A stretch of DNA of 6,857 nucleotides from Betaproteobacteria bacterium. GTDB taxonomy: Bacteria; Desulfobacterota; Desulfovibrionia; Desulfovibrionales; Desulfovibrionaceae. The notes under the pieces are model-generated. The model had not been told where the DNA came from. It saw only the letters and a list, made by a program, of their open reading frames with translations, and did not search any database. A program made the translations under genes and the position numbers. Below are positions 5,641-6,857 of this stretch, in pieces (positions within the stretch are counted from its first letter, which is position 1; each line of letters opens with the position of its first letter). The stretch lies in the NCBI GenBank assembly GCA_009778295.1, contig WRKB01000250.1:1-6857 (forward strand). The letters are read 5' to 3'.

Positions 5641-6486
5641 CTACAGCTGTCCTGTCGCCGGTTCCGCAGTTTTTATCGCCTGCTTCTTCCTGCCCTCTTT
5701 ATCCTTGCGGTTTTTTTCCCGACCTTTTGCCGTTGCCGACGCGCGCTGCCCGTCAGCCTGCCGCGCTGTTTCCGCCTTCGCTGGTCGCTTCACCGGCGCC
5801 TGTACTCTTTCCATCAATATTTTGAAGCCATTACGGGAGGATGTGGCGTAACTCGGCTCCAAAATCAAAAAATCCGTACCCAGGCGCATGAAATGATACA
5901 CGGCACCGTCCGTTTGCAAAGCCAGCTCGGCCTGCGCATCTAACAGAACCTTGAGCTGCCGGCCTTCACTGCGGACATAGCCTCCGCTTTCCGAACGCGA
6001 TATTTCCACCATTTTCCCGGCGTCCAGATCAAACTCGGCGTCATAATAGAAAAGTTCGTTCATCTGCTGCACATAATGCCAGCGCCCCCGGATCTTTTCC
6101 CTCGGCATCCTGAAGTGCGCTCCCTTGCGTACGAGCACAGGATTTTTGGCCCCCAGGAAAAGAAGCACATTTTCCTGCACACGGACGAGTTTGCGACCAT
6201 CGCCGGGCTGGGCAGACCCCTTTTTGGCGACGCGACACCAGTTGCTTCCCTGTTCCTTAAACAGACTATAGCTGCTTGTTCCATCTTCCAGGCTGCCGGA
6301 TTCCTCATCAATGCGCACCACGGCTTCCCGGCTCCCGTAATAGGCCCATTCGCCGCCGATCCCCAGCGTTCCGGCAAGGGCATGGCCGCGCAAGGCGCAC
6401 AGCAGCAGGCAAAAAACGGCAACGGCGCGGATCAGAAAAGCCCCCTTACGTTCATGGCGAAGCCCGGTTTTCTCAAGCGATAGCAA
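5641..6486 (-). CDS. Secreted protein of unknown function with a basic C-terminal tail
   Basis: I do not recognise this 281-residue protein. A charged N-terminus (residues 5-20) leads into a hydrophobic segment FLIRAVAVFCLLLCAL (17-32) and a cut site near ALA/GT (38/39), which is a credible Sec signal. Residues 39-226 look like a soluble, mostly beta domain with many aromatic residues and a single Cys84. Residues 227-281 are low-complexity and rich in Lys, Arg, Ala and Gln, probably disordered and able to bind acidic partners or nucleic acid. The start is uncertain. TTG at 6486 is the only conventional start in frame before the signal peptide; AGGGA at 6493-6489 is only 2 nt from it. An ATG at 6455, just before the signal peptide, is one frame off across a run of five G. 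The gene is convergent with tatD, whose stop codon is 10 nt away. No promoter was convincing. Confidence 0.75.
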   Translation of the reverse strand: MLSLEKTGLRHERKGAFLIRAVAVFCLLLCALRGHALAGTLGIGGEWAYYGSREAVVRIDEESGSLEDGTSSYSLFKEQGSNWCRVAKKGSAQPGDGRKLVRVQENVLLFLGAKNPVLVRKGAHFRMPREKIRGRWHYVQQMNELFYYDAEFDLDAGKMVEISRSESGGYVRSEGRQLKVLLDAQAELALQTDGAVYHFMRLGTDFLILEPSYATSSRNGFKILMERVQAPVKRPAKAETARQADGQRASATAKGREKNRKDKEGRKKQAIKTAEPATGQL

Positions 6487-6773
6487 ATTCCCTTGGAAGA
6501 TGGCAAGCTGTCCCGCGCGGCGCCAGCGCCCCAGCAGAAAATGGACGGCAGACAGCGCGCCGTGGCCTGTGTCGCCATGACGTCAACATGGCCTCCTGTC
6601 TCTCCGGCGGCACGGGCATTAACGAACCTGAATTGAGCTTGAGGCCGCCAAAGACCTGCTCCTGTCCTTGGAGTATTCTCCCCCCACCTGCATGCCAGCC
6701 GGCTCAGGGGCGACCATCCTGAAATTTTTGCTTGCCAAATCACAGACAATATGTGTATAAGTCCGATCCTTAC
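6487..6773. other. Intergenic region between the unknown secreted-protein gene and tRNA-Thr
   Basis: This 287-nt region must hold the promoter of the minus-strand gene and that of tRNA-Thr. Only the latter is clear (6732-6761). CTCCTGTC occurs twice on the plus strand (6593-6600 and 6659-6666). On the minus strand the first copy supplies a strong AGGAGG ribosome site (6597-6592), 2 nt before an ATG (6589) that opens a 38-codon frame overlapping the TTG start of the secreted-protein gene. No terminator or mobile-element remnant was recognised. Confidence 0.5.
6732..6761 (+). promoter_or_regulatory. Promoter of tRNA-Thr
   Basis: TTGCCA (6732-6737, five of six matches) and TATAAG (6756-6761, five of six) are 18 bp apart, and the tRNA begins 12 nt after the -10 box. 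The arrangement mirrors the tRNA-Phe promoter at the other end: same -35 hexamer and nearly the same distance to the mature 5' end. Confidence 0.65.
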
Positions 6774-6849
6774 GCTGGCGTAGCTCAACTGGCAGAGCAG
6801 CTGATTTGTAATCAGCAGGTTGCGGGTTCGAGTCCCATCGCCAGCTCCA
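6774..6849 (+). tRNA. tRNA-Thr (anticodon TGT)
   Basis: A 76-nt cloverleaf: acceptor stem GCTGGCG/CGCCAGC, D arm GCTC/GAGC, anticodon stem GCTGA/TCAGC with loop TTTGTAA, and T arm GCGGG/CCCAT with loop TTCGAGT. The anticodon TGT at 6807-6809 reads ACA (and other ACN) threonine codons. The discriminator is T and CCA is encoded at 6847-6849. The T stem has a C-A mismatch next to a G-T wobble at its acceptor side. The gene's terminator and any following gene lie outside the window. Confidence 0.97.
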
Positions 6850-6857
6850 GCACGCAA

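Noticed and set aside
5655..5677. CGG-TT-CCG followed by TTTTT as a tatD terminator
   Set aside because: The stem is three base pairs and lies inside the opposing coding region; too weak to support.
6619..6693. Small minus-strand frame of 24 codons (ATG 6693 to TAA 6619)
   Set aside because: No convincing ribosome site, no recognisable product, and too short to separate from chance.
6432..6857. Minus-strand frame of 141 codons starting beyond tRNA-Thr
   Set aside because: Its N-terminal part is the antisense translation of tRNA-Thr (GDGTRTRNLLITNQLL), a well-known spurious protein produced by tRNA genes.

Overview
The window is about 6.9 kb of bacterial chromosome bracketed by two outward-facing tRNA genes: tRNA-Phe(GAA) on the minus strand at the left end and tRNA-Thr(TGT) on the plus strand at the right end. 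Between them are five protein genes. Most concern the cell envelope or signalling. The gene set (Cache-type hybrid kinase, secreted vWA-OmpA protein, small secreted LysM protein, TatD with a short basic N-terminal extension), the moderately GC-rich codon use and the tRNAs with encoded CCA suggest a Gram-negative sulfidogen of the Desulfovibrionaceae (Desulfovibrio/Bilophila type). That assignment is inference from family resemblance, not a database result.

Layout. 3-78 (-): tRNA-Phe with its own promoter. 79-375: non-coding, carrying the tRNA promoter, a candidate promoter for the kinase, a 12-bp palindrome and an 8-bp-arm dyad. 376-2682 (+): membrane hybrid sensor histidine kinase (Cache, HAMP, DHp, ATPase, receiver) with no partner regulator in view. 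2683-2897: AT-rich spacer with a weak promoter candidate. 2898-3902 (+): exported vWA-OmpA protein. 3903-4043: a GC-rich hairpin, a consensus -10 box, and an intrinsic terminator that overlaps the expected start of the next transcript. 4044-4763 (+): exported LysM protein. 4803-5630 (+): TatD-family hydrolase, probably in one operon with the LysM gene. 5641-6486 (-): secreted protein of unknown function with a very basic tail, convergent with tatD at a 10-nt gap. 6487-6773: non-coding, with the tRNA-Thr promoter and a possible leader ORF. 6774-6849 (+): tRNA-Thr.

How the genes fit together. The OmpA-like and LysM domains both bind peptidoglycan, so two neighbouring genes probably encode exported proteins anchored to the wall. 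The unknown minus-strand protein is also exported. The kinase senses something in the periplasm, but nothing here shows it controls its neighbours. There is no transposase, integrase, CRISPR array or defence module, and no strong evidence of an undescribed system. The points most worth a second look are the terminator/promoter overlap at 3994-4027, the paired dyads around the kinase promoter, the unresolved start of the 5641-6486 gene, and the two unassigned secreted domains.
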